Positions 16,077 to 24,794 of a DNA stretch of 64,000 bases are shown here, one piece after another. How positions within the stretch are numbered: position 1 is the stretch's first letter; each line of letters starts with the position of its first letter. The translations under genes and the position numbers were made by a program. Under the pieces are notes generated by a model that had not been told where the DNA came from, made no database searches, and was given only the letters and a program-made list of their open reading frames with translations. Source of the DNA: an uncultured Eubacteriales bacterium (GTDB lineage Bacteria; Bacillota; Clostridia; Peptostreptococcales; Anaerovoracaceae). Location of the stretch: positions 27,964 to 91,963 of the forward strand of contig CACYFF010000009.1 of assembly GCA_902773665.1 (NCBI GenBank), read 5' to 3'.

Positions 16077-17318
16077 ATGATCGTTTTAAAGGGAAGAGTG
16101 ATCGACGGAAACGGCGGCATGCCGATCGAAAAGGGTGCCGTCATCCTGGAAGACAATAAGATCCGGACCGTATGCCGGCAGGCGGACCTGCCGGAGCTGC
16201 CGGAAAGCGCAAAAGTTTACGAGATCGAGGACGGCAGCATATTGCCGGGGCTCATCGATGCACACGTGCATATGGGCTGGGGCTCGGCCACGGCGCTGGA
16301 CTGGGTATCGAGCACGCCTCAGATGCAGACCTGCATCGCCCTGCGGGACATGCAGCAGCTGCGCGATTCGGGCTACACCGCGTTCCGGGACCTGGGTTCC
16401 GACGTGGTGCTGCTCAAACCGGCGGCGGCTGCGGGGCTCATCAGCTGTCCGCGGATCTTTTCCGCCGGCCGCATCATCTCCCAGATCGGCGGTCATGGAG
16501 ACTCCTATCAGAAACTGACCCTGGAAGCCAGCGAGAAGGTCTATACGATCTCCTATCTGGTCACCGGTGTCGACGAGATGCGCAGGGCCTGCCGCATCAA
16601 CATGCGCAACGGCGCGGATCTCATCAAGATCATGACGACGGGCGGCGTGTTCTCCAACGGCGACAAGGCAGGGGAGCACTCCCACTTCAGCCGGGATGAG
16701 ATCCGGGCTGCGGTGGAGGAGGCGGAGAACATGGGTTCGTACGTCTCGAGCCACGCCCAGGCCAACCGGGGCATCCGCACGGCGCTGGAGTGCGGGGTAA
16801 AGTCCATCGAACATGGATTCTATCTGGACGACTACTGCATCGATCTGATGATCAAAAACGACTGCTGGCTGGTGCCCACGCTGTCCATCATGCACACGTC
16901 CAAACTGTACTTCGAAAACAAGGAGGGCGTGCTGCCATATCTGAAGGAGAAGACCCTCAAGTCCTACGAGGCGCACTACCGTTCCCTGGAGATGGCAAGA
17001 AAGGCCGGCGTCAAGATCGGCATGGGCTGCGATTTCCTGGGCGATGCGGACTTCGGCTGCAGCTACGACAAAGCTACGATGGAGTTCGAGCGCATGGCCT
17101 ATGCCGGGTTCACCCCGCTGGAGATCGTCCGCATGGCCACGAAGGTGAACGCCGAGATCCTGCTGATGGGAGATCAGTTGGGGACTCTGGAAGAGGGCAA
17201 ACTGGCGGACGTCATCCTGGTGAAGGGCGATCTATCCCAGTCAGTTGCGCCCATCACCGATCCAAACAACGTAAAACTCGTCATTCAGGACGGAAAGATC
17301 GTAAAAAATATTATGTAA
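16077..17318 (+). CDS. Amidohydrolase, imidazolonepropionase/Xaa-Pro dipeptidase-like
   Basis: The 413-residue amidohydrolase has HxH at His63/His65 (IDAHVHMGWG) and a probable metal-bridging carboxylated lysine, Lys184, in DLIKIMTTGG. It also has the histidine segments SSHAQANRG and SIEHGFYLDD and the catalytic-Asp region GMGCDFLGD. This pattern matches subtype-III-like amidohydrolases that include prolidases and cytosine deaminase relatives acting on peptide or amide bonds. A GGAGG site precedes the start. A terminator closes the permease-amidohydrolase stretch. Confidence 0.87.
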   Translation: MIVLKGRVIDGNGGMPIEKGAVILEDNKIRTVCRQADLPELPESAKVYEIEDGSILPGLIDAHVHMGWGSATALDWVSSTPQMQTCIALRDMQQLRDSGYTAFRDLGSDVVLLKPAAAAGLISCPRIFSAGRIISQIGGHGDSYQKLTLEASEKVYTISYLVTGVDEMRRACRINMRNGADLIKIMTTGGVFSNGDKAGEHSHFSRDEIRAAVEEAENMGSYVSSHAQANRGIRTALECGVKSIEHGFYLDDYCIDLMIKNDCWLVPTLSIMHTSKLYFENKEGVLPYLKEKTLKSYEAHYRSLEMARKAGVKIGMGCDFLGDADFGCSYDKATMEFERMAYAGFTPLEIVRMATKVNAEILLMGDQLGTLEEGKLADVILVKGDLSQSVAPITDPNNVKLVIQDGKIVKNIM

Positions 17319-17327
17319 ACATGCTTG

Positions 17328-17359
17328 ACCGGCAGTGAATTTCTGCCGGTTCTTTTTTA
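17328..17359 (+). terminator. Intrinsic terminator after the second amidohydrolase
   Basis: ACCGGCAG pairs with CTGCCGGT around TGAATTT and is followed by TCTTTTTT. Confidence 0.9.
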
Positions 17360-17377
17360 TTCTTTGCCGATCTGTTG

Positions 17378-17386
17378 TGGTATGAT
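17378..17386 (+). promoter_or_regulatory. Extended -10 promoter adjoining the FGGY kinase start
   Basis: TGGTATGAT is an extended -10 box. The ATG follows only six bases after it, so the RNA would begin on or next to the start codon. No Shine-Dalgarno sequence is visible. Confidence 0.55.
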
Positions 17387-17392
17387 GCTTAT

Positions 17393-18925
17393 ATGATAAA
17401 CAGAGATTGTACAAGAGCATATATTTTGGGCATCGACGTCGGAACGTCGGGCCTGAAGGCCTGCATATTGGATGAAAACGCGCGGCAGGCAGCCCGTACG
17501 AGGGCCGCCTACCGCTCTTTTGCCTTGCACGAAGGCTGGGCGGAGATCGATCCGGACAGCTTATGGAACGCGATGCTGCAAGCCATCCGGGATCTACGGG
17601 ACAGCGGCATCGACCTCTCTCGCGTGGCCGGCATCGGGCTTTCCGTGCTTTGCCCGGCATTCGTCTGCATGGATGAGACCGGCGGCGTTCTGGCAGGTCC
17701 CATCCTGTATTCCGACCGGCGCAGCACGAAGCAGGCGGAAGATATCCTGAAGCGCGTTGGCGCGGAAAAACTGTTTGCGGTCACCGCCAACGGCGCGATG
17801 GCGGGCGGACTGTCCGGTTCTTCTTTGCTGTGGGTGAAGGAGAACATGCCGGAGGCCTTTGACAGGGCTCGCTGGTTCGGTCACCTCAACAGCTGGCTGT
17901 GCCTGAAAATGACGGGACAGACCGCCATCGACCCCACGAACGCCTCCTATACGAACCTGTTCGATACGGTGAAGGGCGACCGCTGGTCGGAAGAACTGTG
18001 CGAAGCGCTTGGCGCGGACCGGGAGAAGCTGCCGCCCTTAAAGCAGTCCTGCGAACCCGCCGGCTTTTTAAACTGCAGGGAACTGACGGCTCTCGGCCTT
18101 CCTGCGGGCATTCCGGTGGCGGCGGGGGCAGGGGATACCCCCTGTGCGGCGCTGGGCTGCGGCGTGTTGAAAGAAGGTGACGTCTGCGAATCCGTGGGCA
18201 CCTCCAACGTGCTGACGGTCTGCGTGGAAAAGCCTGTCTTCGATCCGCGTTTTATCAACCGGGCATATCTTTCCCCTGGTACCTGGGTCTACCAGGGCTC
18301 CATGTCCTTTACGGGTGCCGCGAACGAATGGTTCTGCCGGGAATTTGAAAACGGCGGACAGAAGCCGGACGGAGCGGTATTCGAACGGGCAGGCGAACAG
18401 GCAGCCAAAGCGGCTCCCGGCTGCGGCGGCGTGGTCTTTCTGCCTTACATGCAGGGCGAGCGCAGCCCCGTATGGGATCCGTTCGCCCGGGGCGTTTTCT
18501 TTGGGATGACCCTCGCCACCACCCGGGCGGACCTGAACCGGGCGGTGCTGGAGAGCTGCGGATACGGTCTGCGGCAGTTCCTGGAATGGAGCGAGCAGCT
18601 TACCGGAAAACCGATCGAACGATTCGCCTCCATCGGCGGCGGCGCAAAGAGCGCCGTGTGGGCACAGATCAAGGCGGATATCACGGGACGCACCATCGAC
18701 GTGCTGGAGGAGAGCGACATGGCGGCGGCAGGGGCGGCGCTGCTGGGCGGGGTCACGGCCGGGGTCTGGCAGGATCTGCAGACGGCCGCGGACGCTCTGG
18801 AACGCCCCGTCTGGCGCACCTTTGTCCCAAACCATGAAAACGATGGCGTCTATGCCAGAAATTACGCGGTCTACCGAAGCCTGTATCCCTCTCTGAAGGA
18901 TCTGTTTGCGTCGGCAAGAAAATGA
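17393..18925 (+). CDS. FGGY-family carbohydrate kinase (xylulokinase-like)
   Basis: The 510-residue protein has the ASKHA N-lobe phosphate motif GIDVGTSGLKACILDE and the catalytic-Asp region GAGDTPCAALGCG. The C-terminal FGGY segment contains SIGGGAKSAVWAQIKADITG and ends with the usual AAAGAALLGG. These kinases phosphorylate sugars or polyols; xylulose is the commonest substrate of close families. Start choice: ATG at 17393, because an in-frame TTG 18 bases upstream falls in the -10 region. No sugar transporter or isomerase is adjacent. Confidence 0.88.
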   Translation: MINRDCTRAYILGIDVGTSGLKACILDENARQAARTRAAYRSFALHEGWAEIDPDSLWNAMLQAIRDLRDSGIDLSRVAGIGLSVLCPAFVCMDETGGVLAGPILYSDRRSTKQAEDILKRVGAEKLFAVTANGAMAGGLSGSSLLWVKENMPEAFDRARWFGHLNSWLCLKMTGQTAIDPTNASYTNLFDTVKGDRWSEELCEALGADREKLPPLKQSCEPAGFLNCRELTALGLPAGIPVAAGAGDTPCAALGCGVLKEGDVCESVGTSNVLTVCVEKPVFDPRFINRAYLSPGTWVYQGSMSFTGAANEWFCREFENGGQKPDGAVFERAGEQAAKAAPGCGGVVFLPYMQGERSPVWDPFARGVFFGMTLATTRADLNRAVLESCGYGLRQFLEWSEQLTGKPIERFASIGGGAKSAVWAQIKADITGRTIDVLEESDMAAAGAALLGGVTAGVWQDLQTAADALERPVWRTFVPNHENDGVYARNYAVYRSLYPSLKDLFASARK

Positions 18926-18958
18926 ATACCGATATACAAGTATTATGAATTTAAACCG

Positions 18959-18988
18959 TTGCACAATTTGATGTAAAAGGCATATACT
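18959..18988 (+). promoter_or_regulatory. Promoter of ppdK
   Basis: TTGCAC (18959-18964) and TATACT (18983-18988) are separated by 18 bases, followed by a leader of about 50 bases. Confidence 0.6.
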
Positions 18989-19047
18989 ATGCTTTGAATA
19001 CGAGTTAATCATTTCATTCACAATATAAACGAAAGGAGTATTGTTTT

Positions 19048-21678
19048 ATGAGCACAAAGTACGTCTACATGTTCTCGGAAGGCAACGCGAAGATGCGCAA
19101 CCTCCTGGGCGGCAAGGGTGCCAATCTGGCTGAGATGAGCAACATCGGCCTGCCCGTGCCCCAGGGCTTTACCATCACCACCGAAGCCTGCACCCGTTAC
19201 TACGAAGATGGCAAAAAGATCGACGACGCCATCAAAGCCGAGATCATGGAGTACATCGAGAAGATGGAAGAGGTCAACGGCAAGAAGTTCGGCGACAAGG
19301 AAAATCCGCTTCTCGTCTCCGTCCGTTCCGGCGCCAGAGCATCCATGCCCGGCATGATGGACACCATCCTCAACCTGGGTCTCAACGAACAGGTCGTGCG
19401 CACCATCGCCGACAAGTCCGGCAACCCCAGATGGGCGTGGGACTGCTACAGAAGATTCATCCAGATGTTCTCCGACGTCGTCATGGAAGTGGGCAAGAAG
19501 TACTTCGAGGAACTCATCGACAAGATGAAGGCCGAGAAGGGCATCACCTACGACGTGGAACTCACGGCGGAAGATCTGGAAGTGCTCGCAAATCAATTCA
19601 AGGCAGAATATAAGAGCAAGATCGGAGCGGACTTCCCCGACGATCCGAAGGAACAGCTGTTCGCAGCCATCGAAGCCGTATTCCGCAGCTGGGACAACCC
19701 CAGAGCCAACGTCTACAGAAGAGACAACGACATCCCCTACAGCTGGGGCACCGCCGTCAACGTCATGCCGATGGTATTCGGCAACATGGGCGACGATTCC
19801 GGCACAGGCGTTGCCTTTACCCGTGACCCGGCCACCGGCGAAAAGAAGCTGATGGGCGAGTTCCTCGTAAACGCCCAGGGCGAAGACGTGGTAGCCGGCG
19901 TCCGTACGCCGATGCCCATCGCCCAGATGGCGGAGAAGTTCCCCGAAGCCTATAACGAATTCGTCAAGGTCTGCGGCATCCTGGAAGACCACTACAGAGA
20001 CATGCAGGACATGGAGTTTACGGTAGAGAACCGCAAGCTGTACATGCTGCAGTGCAGAAACGGCAAGAGAACGGCTCAGGCTGCTCTGAAGATCGCCTGC
20101 GACCTCGTGGACGAAGGCATGATCGACGAAAAGCAAGCTGTTGCCATGATCGATCCCAGAAACCTGGATACGCTGCTGCATCCCACCTTCGACGCTGCCG
20201 CTCTGAAGGCTGCGACGCCGCTGGGCAAGGGTCTGGGCGCATCCCCGGGCGCTGCTTCCGGCAAGGTCGTCTTTACTGCGGACGACGCCAAGGAATGGGC
20301 CGATAAGGGCGAAAAGGTCATCCTCGTAAGACTGGAGACCTCCCCCGAGGACATCGAAGGCATGAAGGCCGCGCAGGGCATCCTGACCGTCCGCGGCGGC
20401 ATGACCTCCCACGCTGCCGTCGTCGCCAGAGGCATGGGCGAATGCTGCGTCTCCGGCTGCGGCGACATCAAGATGGACGAAGCGAACAAGAAGTTCGAAC
20501 TGGCAGGCAAGACCTTCCGCGAAGGCGACTTCATCTCCATCGACGGCTCCACCGGCAATATCTATGAAGGGGTCATCCCCACGGTAGACGCTCAGATCGC
20601 CGGCGAATTCGGCCGCATCATGGGCTGGGCCGATAAATACAGAAGACTCAAGGTAAGAACGAATGCGGATACCCCGAAGGATGCCGCCAAGGCCATCGAA
20701 CTGGGCGCTCAGGGCATCGGCCTGACGAGAACCGAGCACATGTTCTTCGAAGAAGACAGGATCGCTGCATTCCGCGAGATGATCTGCGCGGATACCGTGG
20801 AGGAGAGAGTCGCGGCGCTGGCCAAGATCGAACCCATGCAGCAGAGCGACTTCGAAGGCATCTACGAGGCGATGCAGGGCTATCCCGTTACGATCCGCTT
20901 CCTGGATCCTCCTCTCCACGAATTCGTTCCCAAGGAAGAGGACGACATCGAAGCGCTGGCTAAGGCCCAGGGCAAGAGCGTGGAAGCCATCAAGAACATC
21001 ATCGCAGGGCTGCACGAATTCAACCCGATGATGGGTCACAGAGGCTGCCGCCTTACCGTGACCTATCCGGAAATCGCAGAGATGCAGACCAGGGCGGTCA
21101 TCAAGGCAGCGCTGGCCGTCCAGAAGAGACATCCCGAATGGACCATGGTCCCCGAGATCATGATCCCCCTGGTAGGCGAGGTCAAGGAGCTCAAGTTCGT
21201 CAAGGATATTGTCGTAAAGGTCGCGGATGAACTCATCAAGGCGTCCGGCATCGAGATGAAGTATCTCGTCGGCACCATGATCGAGATCCCCAGAGCCGCG
21301 CTCACGGCGGACGAGATCGCGACCGAAGCCGAGTTCTTCTCCTTCGGCACCAACGACCTCACCCAGATGACCTTCGGCTTCTCCAGAGACGACGCCGGCA
21401 AGTTCCTCTCCGCTTACTACGACGCCAAGATCTACGAGAACGATCCGTTCGCGAAGGTCGATCAGAAGGGCGTAGGCAAGCTGGTCGACATGGCCTGCAA
21501 GCTGGGCAGAGCCACCAGACCCGACCTGCACCTGGGCGTCTGCGGCGAGCACGGCGGTGACCCCTCCAGCGTGGAATTCTTCCACAAGGTGGGCCTCGAC
21601 TACGTCTCCTGCAGCCCGTTCCGCGTACCCATCGCGAGATTGGCAGCAGCGCAGGCAGCGATCAAGGAAAACGCATAA
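19048..21678 (+). CDS. ppdK: Pyruvate, phosphate dikinase
   Basis: The 876-residue enzyme interconverts pyruvate + ATP + Pi and PEP + AMP + PPi. This is a common glycolytic or gluconeogenic step in anaerobes. Domains are an N-terminal ATP-grasp region (about 1-340), a phosphohistidine swivel domain with catalytic His455 in GGMTSHAAVVARG, and a C-terminal PEP/pyruvate barrel with SFGTNDLTQMTFG and Cys832 in CGEHGGDP. Length and motif set are typical. A strong GAAAGGAG site precedes the ATG. The gene is monocistronic, with its own promoter and a strong terminator. Confidence 0.97.
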   Translation: MSTKYVYMFSEGNAKMRNLLGGKGANLAEMSNIGLPVPQGFTITTEACTRYYEDGKKIDDAIKAEIMEYIEKMEEVNGKKFGDKENPLLVSVRSGARASMPGMMDTILNLGLNEQVVRTIADKSGNPRWAWDCYRRFIQMFSDVVMEVGKKYFEELIDKMKAEKGITYDVELTAEDLEVLANQFKAEYKSKIGADFPDDPKEQLFAAIEAVFRSWDNPRANVYRRDNDIPYSWGTAVNVMPMVFGNMGDDSGTGVAFTRDPATGEKKLMGEFLVNAQGEDVVAGVRTPMPIAQMAEKFPEAYNEFVKVCGILEDHYRDMQDMEFTVENRKLYMLQCRNGKRTAQAALKIACDLVDEGMIDEKQAVAMIDPRNLDTLLHPTFDAAALKAATPLGKGLGASPGAASGKVVFTADDAKEWADKGEKVILVRLETSPEDIEGMKAAQGILTVRGGMTSHAAVVARGMGECCVSGCGDIKMDEANKKFELAGKTFREGDFISIDGSTGNIYEGVIPTVDAQIAGEFGRIMGWADKYRRLKVRTNADTPKDAAKAIELGAQGIGLTRTEHMFFEEDRIAAFREMICADTVEERVAALAKIEPMQQSDFEGIYEAMQGYPVTIRFLDPPLHEFVPKEEDDIEALAKAQGKSVEAIKNIIAGLHEFNPMMGHRGCRLTVTYPEIAEMQTRAVIKAALAVQKRHPEWTMVPEIMIPLVGEVKELKFVKDIVVKVADELIKASGIEMKYLVGTMIEIPRAALTADEIATEAEFFSFGTNDLTQMTFGFSRDDAGKFLSAYYDAKIYENDPFAKVDQKGVGKLVDMACKLGRATRPDLHLGVCGEHGGDPSSVEFFHKVGLDYVSCSPFRVPIARLAAAQAAIKENA

Positions 21679-21690
21679 CAGCAAGCATTT

Positions 21691-21727
21691 CAGGCCCCCG
21701 GTCCTTCCGGGGGCCTGTTCATTTTTA
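21691..21727 (+). terminator. Intrinsic terminator after ppdK
   Basis: CAGGCCCCCGG pairs with CCGGGGGCCTG around TCCTT, followed by a T-rich tail. Confidence 0.92.
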
Positions 21728-21768
21728 TTCCGGCAGGGTGTATACTATACATAAGGAGGATGAGGACC

Positions 21769-22074
21769 ATGAGCATGAATATGGATCTGATCAAACACGG
21801 CAATGATGCCGAGCTGAAGCTGGACGGCTACATCGACGCGACGAACGCACCGGAAGTGGAGAAGATCCTTCTGGACGTGGCGTCCAAGTTCGACAACCTT
21901 ACGCTGGACATGGAGAAACTGGAGTACGTCTCCAGCGCCGGTCTTCGCACGTTTAAGCTCGTCTATATGGAACTGCACCGCAAAAGCGGCGTTCTGTTTG
22001 CGAAGAATACCGGTAAATCCGTCATGGAAGTGCTGGAAGTAACGGGCTTTACCCGCCTGTTCAAATTTATCTGA
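21769..22074 (+). CDS. rsbV: Anti-sigma factor antagonist, STAS domain (RsbV-like)
   Basis: The 101-residue single STAS domain carries the phospho-acceptor segment EYVSSAGLRT. Ser56 aligns with the phosphorylated Ser56 of B. subtilis RsbV. In partner switching, the unphosphorylated form binds the kinase/anti-sigma factor RsbW. The start at 21769 is chosen because AAGGAGG (21753-21759) is nine bases upstream; an in-frame ATG at 21760 is too close to it. TATACT at 21741-21746 is a possible -10 box. It is the first gene of a three-gene unit with RsbW-like and RsbU-like products. Confidence 0.88.
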   Translation: MSMNMDLIKHGNDAELKLDGYIDATNAPEVEKILLDVASKFDNLTLDMEKLEYVSSAGLRTFKLVYMELHRKSGVLFAKNTGKSVMEVLEVTGFTRLFKFI

Positions 22075-22090
22075 TGGGGAGGTACCGGTC

Positions 22091-22498
22091 ATGGAGAATC
22101 TGATCGTAACGGCGGAGGTGAAGAATCTCGACGCGGTCACGGATTTCGTCCTGCAGCGTCCCGAGATCGCCGCCTGCCCCAAAAACACGCAGCTGCAGCT
22201 GCGCCTCGCCGTCGAGGAGGTCTTTGTCAATATCGCGAGCTACGCGTATGACCCGGCCATCGGCCCTGCGGAAGTGCGCTGCGAGGTGCTGGACGATCCG
22301 CTGCGGGTGGTCATCCAGTTCCTGGACCACGGAAAACCCTTCGACCCCTTGGCGAGGGAAGACGCCGACACGTCCGAGGAAGCGCTGATGGAGCGCATCG
22401 GCGGTCTGGGTATCCTTCTCGTGAAGGAGACCATGGATGAAGTGTCCTATTCCTATGAGGAAGGCAAGAATATCTTAACGATCTTAAAGAAACTGTAA
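22091..22498 (+). CDS. rsbW: Anti-sigma factor serine kinase (RsbW/SpoIIAB-like GHKL ATPase)
   Basis: The 135-residue protein is a single GHKL ATPase domain. The N-box is AVEEVFVNIASYAY, the G1 box is DHGKPFDPL, and the G2-like segment is GGLGILLVKETMDEV. Such kinases phosphorylate their STAS partner on serine and sequester a sigma factor or other target. It follows the STAS gene by 16 bases with a GGGAGGT site. The true downstream partner is unknown because no sigma factor gene is adjacent. Confidence 0.88.
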   Translation: MENLIVTAEVKNLDAVTDFVLQRPEIAACPKNTQLQLRLAVEEVFVNIASYAYDPAIGPAEVRCEVLDDPLRVVIQFLDHGKPFDPLAREDADTSEEALMERIGGLGILLVKETMDEVSYSYEEGKNILTILKKL

Positions 22499-22518
22499 AC
22501 GAAACAAACGGGGGAATC

Positions 22519-24240
22519 ATGCCGGAAAAAAGCGTAAGAGAAATGAGCTGGCGGGAACGGAGGATGTATTCTTTGGAAGCCCGCACGTTTTGGGGAAGCG
22601 TCATCGGTTCGGTCATCGTGGGGCTCGTCGCCTTTCTGATCGGGCTCGGTCTGTTTGCCTACGCGTTGGTCGGCCAGTATACGGGCGAAGCTTTCGGGCT
22701 TTGCCGCAGTACCGCGATGGTCGTGGAGAACATCGTGGACGTGGAAGATCTGACAGGCGACATCTTAACGATCTATAAGGGACTGTACCGCGAAGAGCTG
22801 GAGAAGACCCGCACGGAAGAGTACCGGGCGCATTTCGAGGAGATCGCGCAAAGAGAAGATTATCAATATCTGAAGAAAGTTCTGGGAGAATTCCTGAAGA
22901 CCAGCGACGTAAACGACCTGTACGTCGCGACCTACGACGCGGCCACCAGCTCCCTGGTGATGATCGCGGATCCTGACACATCGGCAGAATCCGGCTTTCT
23001 GCCTGGCGACCGCGAGCCTGCTTCCAAAAAGGAACGGGAAAAGTTCATGAACTGGGACGGCGAGGGAAAACTCTATTCCATCGTAAAGAATCCGCTCCAC
23101 GGACGCATGTGCACCGCGGGCATGCCGCTCTATGGAAAAGACGGCAAGCCGGTGGCCTTCGTGATGTCCGACGTCACCCTCAACAACGTGGCCCGCGGTA
23201 TGAAGACCTTCACGTTCCTGTATACGCTGTTGCTGGCGGCGGTCATGTTTATTTACTCCGTCCTCATCACGAAGCATACGAAGAAGACCGTGATCGATCC
23301 CATCAACCAGATCGCTCAGGCTTGCCAGGATTATAGAGACGATAAGAAGGCCGGAAGGGACATCAAGGACCGCTTCTCCATGCTCAACATCCGCACCGGC
23401 GACGAGATCGAGAACCTCGCCCTCACCATGGCGGACATGGAGAAGGACGTGGCGGATTACGTGGAGAATCTGACGAGAGTCACGGCTGAGAAGGAGAGGG
23501 TAAGCACGGAGCTGAACATGGCTGGAGAGATCCAGGCCTCCATGTTGCCCCATATCTTCCCGCCTTATCCGGACAGAAAAGAGTTCGATCTGTATGCTTC
23601 CATGGAGCCTGCCAAGGAGACCGGCGGCGACTTCTACGATTACTTCCTGATCGACGACGACCATTTGTGCGTCGTCATGGCGGATGTCTCCGGCAAGGGC
23701 GTACCCGCCGCGCTGTTCATGATGGTCTCCAAGGTGATCATCCAGAGCTGCGCCATGTTGGGCAAGAACGCGGCGGAGATCCTCACGAAGACCAACGAAG
23801 CGCTGTGCTCCAACAACCAGATGCAGATGTTCGTAACGGCCTGGCTGGGCATCCTGGAGATCTCCACGGGCAAGTTCACGGCGGCGAATGCCGGCCACGA
23901 ATTCCCCGTCATCAAGGAGCCGGACGGCCGGTACGAGCTGCTGAAGGACAAGCACGGCTTCGTGCTGGGAGGCTTCGACGACGAGTTCTATCTGCCCTAT
24001 GAATTCCAGCTGAAACCCGGCGGCCGCCTGTTCCTGTACACGGACGGCGTGCCCGAAGCCATGGATAAAGACAGAAACGCTTTCGGCCTGGACCGTATGC
24101 TGGACGCCCTCAACAAAGAGGCGGAGGCAGGTCCCGAGACCGTGCTGAAGAACGTCCGCGAGGCCGTGTCCGGCTTTGTCGGCGACGCAGAACCCTTCGA
24201 CGATCTTACGATGCTGTGCCTGGAATATAAGGGTCAGTAA
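22519..24240 (+). CDS. rsbU: Membrane PP2C-type serine phosphatase (RsbU/SpoIIE-like) with sensor and HAMP
   Basis: The 573-residue protein has a membrane helix at about 30-55, an extracytoplasmic sensor region at about 56-230, and a second helix at about 233-255. A HAMP linker (about 257-315), a short coiled coil and a PP2C/SpoIIE phosphatase domain (about 340-573) follow, the last with ETGGDFYDYF and MADVSGKGVPAALFM metal motifs. It would dephosphorylate the adjacent STAS protein when the outer domain senses its signal. Direct membrane sensing in the RsbU-type protein replaces the RsbT input of Bacillus. It is the last gene of the unit. Confidence 0.9.
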   Translation: MPEKSVREMSWRERRMYSLEARTFWGSVIGSVIVGLVAFLIGLGLFAYALVGQYTGEAFGLCRSTAMVVENIVDVEDLTGDILTIYKGLYREELEKTRTEEYRAHFEEIAQREDYQYLKKVLGEFLKTSDVNDLYVATYDAATSSLVMIADPDTSAESGFLPGDREPASKKEREKFMNWDGEGKLYSIVKNPLHGRMCTAGMPLYGKDGKPVAFVMSDVTLNNVARGMKTFTFLYTLLLAAVMFIYSVLITKHTKKTVIDPINQIAQACQDYRDDKKAGRDIKDRFSMLNIRTGDEIENLALTMADMEKDVADYVENLTRVTAEKERVSTELNMAGEIQASMLPHIFPPYPDRKEFDLYASMEPAKETGGDFYDYFLIDDDHLCVVMADVSGKGVPAALFMMVSKVIIQSCAMLGKNAAEILTKTNEALCSNNQMQMFVTAWLGILEISTGKFTAANAGHEFPVIKEPDGRYELLKDKHGFVLGGFDDEFYLPYEFQLKPGGRLFLYTDGVPEAMDKDRNAFGLDRMLDALNKEAEAGPETVLKNVREAVSGFVGDAEPFDDLTMLCLEYKGQ

Positions 24241-24356
24241 AATATTTTTAAAATTTATCGAAAAGCCCCGGATTCGTTGGACATTTGTTGGACAGCGAAA
24301 ACCGCAAGCTCTATCAGGACGTAGGCAGCCGGCCCAGCCGCAGGCCTAAACAAGGC

Positions 24357-24386
24357 TTGACTTTTTTCGCCCCGCGGTGCTAAAAT
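24357..24386 (+). promoter_or_regulatory. Promoter before the truncated MATE gene
   Basis: TTGACT (24357-24362) and TAAAAT (24381-24386) are spaced by 18 bases. The rest of the 24241-24451 gap holds no recognisable gene. Confidence 0.5.
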
Positions 24387-24451
24387 CCCATCGTTGATTA
24401 AAAAGATACGGTTGTGGCAGCTTCCCATAAAGTCTCCGGAAAGGATATTTT

Positions 24452-24742
24452 ATGGATAACGAAGCGCGCTCCAACCGTTTTTTAGTGGAGGAAAAGCCCT
24501 CCAAACTCATGCGGATATATTCCGTCCCTTGCATCATCTCTCTGCTGGTGGCGGCGCTCTACAACATCGTCGACCAGATCTTTATCGCCAATGCCTCTTA
24601 TCTCGGGTCATACGGCAACGCGGCCAATACCGTCGTCTTTCCCATGACGGTCCTCGCGCTGGCTGTCGCGGTCATGATCGGAGACGGTACGTACCGGCAG
24701 CTGAACATGCCGGATCTTGCCTGGCAATTGGAGGCGCAATAG
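24452..24742 (+). pseudogene. N-terminal fragment of a MATE transporter
   Basis: The 96 residues begin like a MATE family exporter (KPSKLMRIYSVPCIISLLV, then ALYNIVDQIFIANAS and MTVLALAVAVMIGDG). At about residue 78, where MATE proteins continue for another 360 residues, the sequence departs into YRQLNMPDLAWQLEAQ and stops. The rest of the gene is absent; the next gene follows at once. A promoter and a weak ribosome site are still present. A deletion remnant is the simplest reading. This is a different MATE subgroup from the intact copy at 7.1 kb. Confidence 0.8.
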
Positions 24743-24753
24743 CGGCATACATG

Positions 24754-24762
24754 TGCTATAAT
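24754..24762 (+). promoter_or_regulatory. Extended -10 promoter of the DUF4298 gene
   Basis: TGCTATAAT is a perfect -10 hexamer with the TG extension. The -35 region is weak. GGAGGA precedes the following ATG. Confidence 0.55.
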
Positions 24763-24794
24763 GTCTTGGTATCAAAGTATGCGGAGGAAAAACG

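Noticed and set aside
19018..21684. An 888-codon minus-strand frame opposite ppdK
   Set aside because: ppdK is unmistakable on the + strand. The antisense frame stays open because of codon bias and has no recognisable domain.
24241..24356. Phage integrase remnant suggested by the GTTGGACA direct repeat (24277 region)
   Set aside because: Two copies of an eight-base word with no coding similarity in any frame are not enough to support an element.
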